Positions 3,724 to 5,586 of a stretch of 5,586 nucleotides of DNA are shown here, piece by piece (positions within the stretch are counted from its first letter, which is position 1; the number at the start of each line of letters is the position of its first letter). A program made the translations under genes and the position numbers. The notes under the pieces were generated by a model. That model was given only the letters and a program-made list of their open reading frames with translations, was not told the DNA's origin and ran no database searches. The stretch spans positions 1 to 5,586 of the forward strand of contig JAJXZZ010000228.1 in NCBI GenBank assembly GCA_021779795.1, given 5' to 3'. The DNA comes from Acidobacteriota bacterium (GTDB lineage Bacteria; Acidobacteriota; Vicinamibacteria; Vicinamibacterales; Fen-181).

Positions 3724-5532
3724 TCAGCTGTCCAGCGACCACCGGACGGCGGCGAGGATCTGGTCGGGCGAGGCCGGCTTCTGCACGAAGTTCTCGCCGT
3801 GCGACAGGCGCATCCCCTGGCCGGCCAGCTCCGGGCTGTAGCCGCTCGTGTAGACGACCTTCAGCGCCGGCTCGGCCGACAGGAGGGCCCGCGCCAGGTC
3901 CTGGCCGCTCATCCCCCCGGGCATGACGAGGTCGGTCAGCAGCAGCGCGATCGATTCCTGGTGGCGTTGCCAGACGACCATCGCGTCGGGGCCGCTGGCC
4001 GCCTCGAGCACCCGGTAGCCGCTCTTCTCGAGCACCCGCCGCGTCACCGCCCGAACGGCCCGGTCGTCCTCGACGAGCAGCACGGTCTCGCTCCCGCCGC
4101 CCAGCTCGACGTGCGCGGCCGCCTGGTCGCCCGCCGGCGCGTCGATCGCCGGCAGGAAGATGCGGAAGCTCGCGCCGCGGCCGGCCTCGCTTTCGGCGGC
4201 GACCCACCCCTGGTGCTGCCTGACGATGCCGAAGACGGTGGCCAGGCCGAGGCCGGTCCCCTTGCCCGCCTCCTTGGTCGTGAAAAACGGCTCGAAGACC
4301 TTCGGCAGCACCTCGGGCGGGATCCCCGCCCCGCTGTCGGTCACGGTCAGCAGGGCGTACCGCCCCGGCGCGGCGTCGGCCTGGAGCCGCGCGGCTTCGG
4401 CGTCCACCGTCACCTCGGACGTCTCGATGACGAGCCGGCCCCCCTCGGGCATCGCGTCGCGCGCGTTGACCGCGAGGTTCATCAGCGTCTGGTCGATCAT
4501 GCCGCCGTCGGCGTGGACGGTCAGCGGCGCCGGGTGGAGGCGCAGCTCCAGCCGGATGTCCTCGCCGATGATCCGCTGCAGCATGCGGGCCAGGTTGGTC
4601 ACCAGCTCGTTCAGGTCCAGGTCGCGCGGCTGCATCACCTGCTTGCGGCTGAAGAGGAGCAGTTGGCGCGTCAGGCCGGCCGCGCGCTCGGCCGCGCCGC
4701 GCACCTCCCGCAGGCTCTCGGCGACCGGCCCCGGCAGGTTCGGCTCCCACGAGGCGAGGTCGATCTGCATGAGCATGGCGGCGAGGATGTTGTTGAAGTC
4801 GTGCGCGACGCCGCCGGCGAGCTGGCCGATCGCCTCCATCTTCTGCACCTGCAGCAGCCGCGACTCGAGCTGGCGGCGCTCGGTGACGTCCTCGATGGTC
4901 GCCATCGTGCGGACGGCCCGCCCGGCCGCGTCGCGGACGGCGGCCACGTTCACGTTCACCCAGACCAGCGCCCCGTCGCGGCGCACGTAGCGCTTCTCGA
5001 CGCGGAAGTGCGGCACCTCGCCGCGGACGAGCTGCTCGAACAGGTCGCGATCGAGGGCCTTGTCGTCGGCGTGCGTGATGTCGAACACGGTCATCCCGCA
5101 CAGCTCGGCCTCGGAGTACCCGGTCATCTCGCACAGCTTCCGGTTCACCCGGATCCACCGCCCGGTGTGCGGGTTGGCCTGCGCCATGCCGATCGACGCC
5201 AGCTCGAAGATCGCGCGGAAGTTCTCCTCGCTGTCCTGGATGCGGCGCGCCCAGCGGCGCATGCCGTGGAACTGCCGGTCCAGCATCAGCCAGAGCAGGG
5301 TCGCCGTCACCAGGACGAAGACCCAGCCCTTGACGTCCTCGAGGAAGGCCGCGCGGGCGCGGTCGTAGACGAGCTCGTGCAGCAGGCGCCCCGAGACGGC
5401 GATCCACAGGGCGCCGACCAGCGCGTACAGCGCGGCGATCGCGAACGCCCGCCCGCGCGTCGGCGCCGCCCGGCCGGGCGCGCCGCGGAGGGCGTCGCCG
5501 CTCGCCGGCGTGGGCGGACGGACGGTCGTCAT
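3724..5532 (-). CDS. Membrane-bound PAS hybrid sensor histidine kinase with receiver domain
   Basis: This 602-aa sensor kinase autophosphorylates on His and can pass the phosphate to its own receiver domain. Two membrane helices lie at about 30-47 and 68-85 with only a short loop between them, so the sensed signal is probably cytoplasmic. A PAS/PAC domain covers about 101-220. The dimerisation/phosphoacceptor motif GVAHDFNNIL carries H244. The ATP-binding domain has the N box NLAVNARDAM (N356), DSGAGI (D399), FEPFFTTK (413-420) and GKGTGLGL (423-430). The receiver domain (about 483-600) has acidic D489/D490, phosphoacceptor D534 in LLTDLVMP, T562 and K585. All key residues are present, so it should be active. 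The ATG at 5532 has GAGGA (minus strand, 5543-5547) about 10 bases upstream, and a -10-like TATCAT lies at 5558-5563. There is no DNA-binding output domain and no partner is visible in the window, so its target is unknown. GC content is higher than in the toxin-antitoxin genes, consistent with core chromosome. Confidence 0.92.
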   Translation of the reverse strand: MTTVRPPTPASGDALRGAPGRAAPTRGRAFAIAALYALVGALWIAVSGRLLHELVYDRARAAFLEDVKGWVFVLVTATLLWLMLDRQFHGMRRWARRIQDSEENFRAIFELASIGMAQANPHTGRWIRVNRKLCEMTGYSEAELCGMTVFDITHADDKALDRDLFEQLVRGEVPHFRVEKRYVRRDGALVWVNVNVAAVRDAAGRAVRTMATIEDVTERRQLESRLLQVQKMEAIGQLAGGVAHDFNNILAAMLMQIDLASWEPNLPGPVAESLREVRGAAERAAGLTRQLLLFSRKQVMQPRDLDLNELVTNLARMLQRIIGEDIRLELRLHPAPLTVHADGGMIDQTLMNLAVNARDAMPEGGRLVIETSEVTVDAEAARLQADAAPGRYALLTVTDSGAGIPPEVLPKVFEPFFTTKEAGKGTGLGLATVFGIVRQHQGWVAAESEAGRGASFRIFLPAIDAPAGDQAAAHVELGGGSETVLLVEDDRAVRAVTRRVLEKSGYRVLEAASGPDAMVVWQRHQESIALLLTDLVMPGGMSGQDLARALLSAEPALKVVYTSGYSPELAGQGMRLSHGENFVQKPASPDQILAAVRWSLDS

Positions 5533-5586
5533 CGGGGTGGGATCCTCACGAGTCGATATGATAGGGCGCCTCGCGGGCCCCGCGCA

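Noticed and set aside
3181..3926. Three overlapping plus-strand open frames of 138, 185 and 174 codons over the repeat region
   Set aside because: They are translations of the tandem repeats and of the antisense of the kinase 3' end, without recognisable domains or ribosome sites.
3632..5407. 591-codon minus-strand open frame within the kinase gene
   Set aside because: It is a shifted-frame shadow made almost wholly of Arg, Ala, Gly and Pro. The overlapping 3724-5532 frame carries all kinase and receiver motifs.

Overview
The window is GC-rich (AT-rich only at two short promoter-like pockets) and looks like the edge of a chromosomal island in a high-GC Gram-negative bacterium. An Acidobacteriota-like host (Vicinamibacteria type) is my best guess, from the style of the hybrid histidine kinase and the CTCA-containing heptamer repeats. 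That guess is from memory and is weak; other high-GC phyla are possible.

Left part (1-753, + strand): a two-gene toxin-antitoxin operon of the TumE/TumA type, toxin first, with an ATGA stop/start overlap. A perfect 7-bp inverted repeat lies just ahead of the toxin start. Next come about 200 bp without a gene (754-953), holding a hairpin, a short direct repeat, one copy of a 30-bp repeat and a C-rich run.

Middle part (954-3180, - strand): a second toxin-antitoxin operon of the AbiE type. It has an AbiEi-like antitoxin/regulator (353 aa, with an N-terminal segment resembling a PD-(D/E)XK nuclease fold) and an AbiEii-like nucleotidyltransferase (261 aa), overlapping by 14 bp and read from a promoter at 3134-3162 that carries two inverted repeats. 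A decayed winged-helix gene fragment starts exactly at the abiEii stop codon. The two toxin-antitoxin operons converge on this fragment.

Boundary (about 3191-3723): the 3' end of a tRNA-Arg(UCU)/argU-like gene, including CCA but lacking its 5' half, which is the usual scar left at the far end of an island integrated into a tRNA gene. It is followed by 484 bp without a gene: two inverted repeats, a two-copy 97-bp tandem repeat with internal heptamers, and the second copy of the 30-bp repeat.

Right part (3724-5532, - strand): a 602-aa membrane-bound PAS hybrid sensor histidine kinase with a C-terminal receiver domain, probably core chromosome.

Most interesting: the tRNA scar as a probable island boundary, the nuclease-like segment in the AbiEi-like protein, and the nested decay in which abiE abuts a gene that lost both ends. 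I see no wholly new system. The accessory cargo is two recognisable toxin-antitoxin modules with some unusual details.
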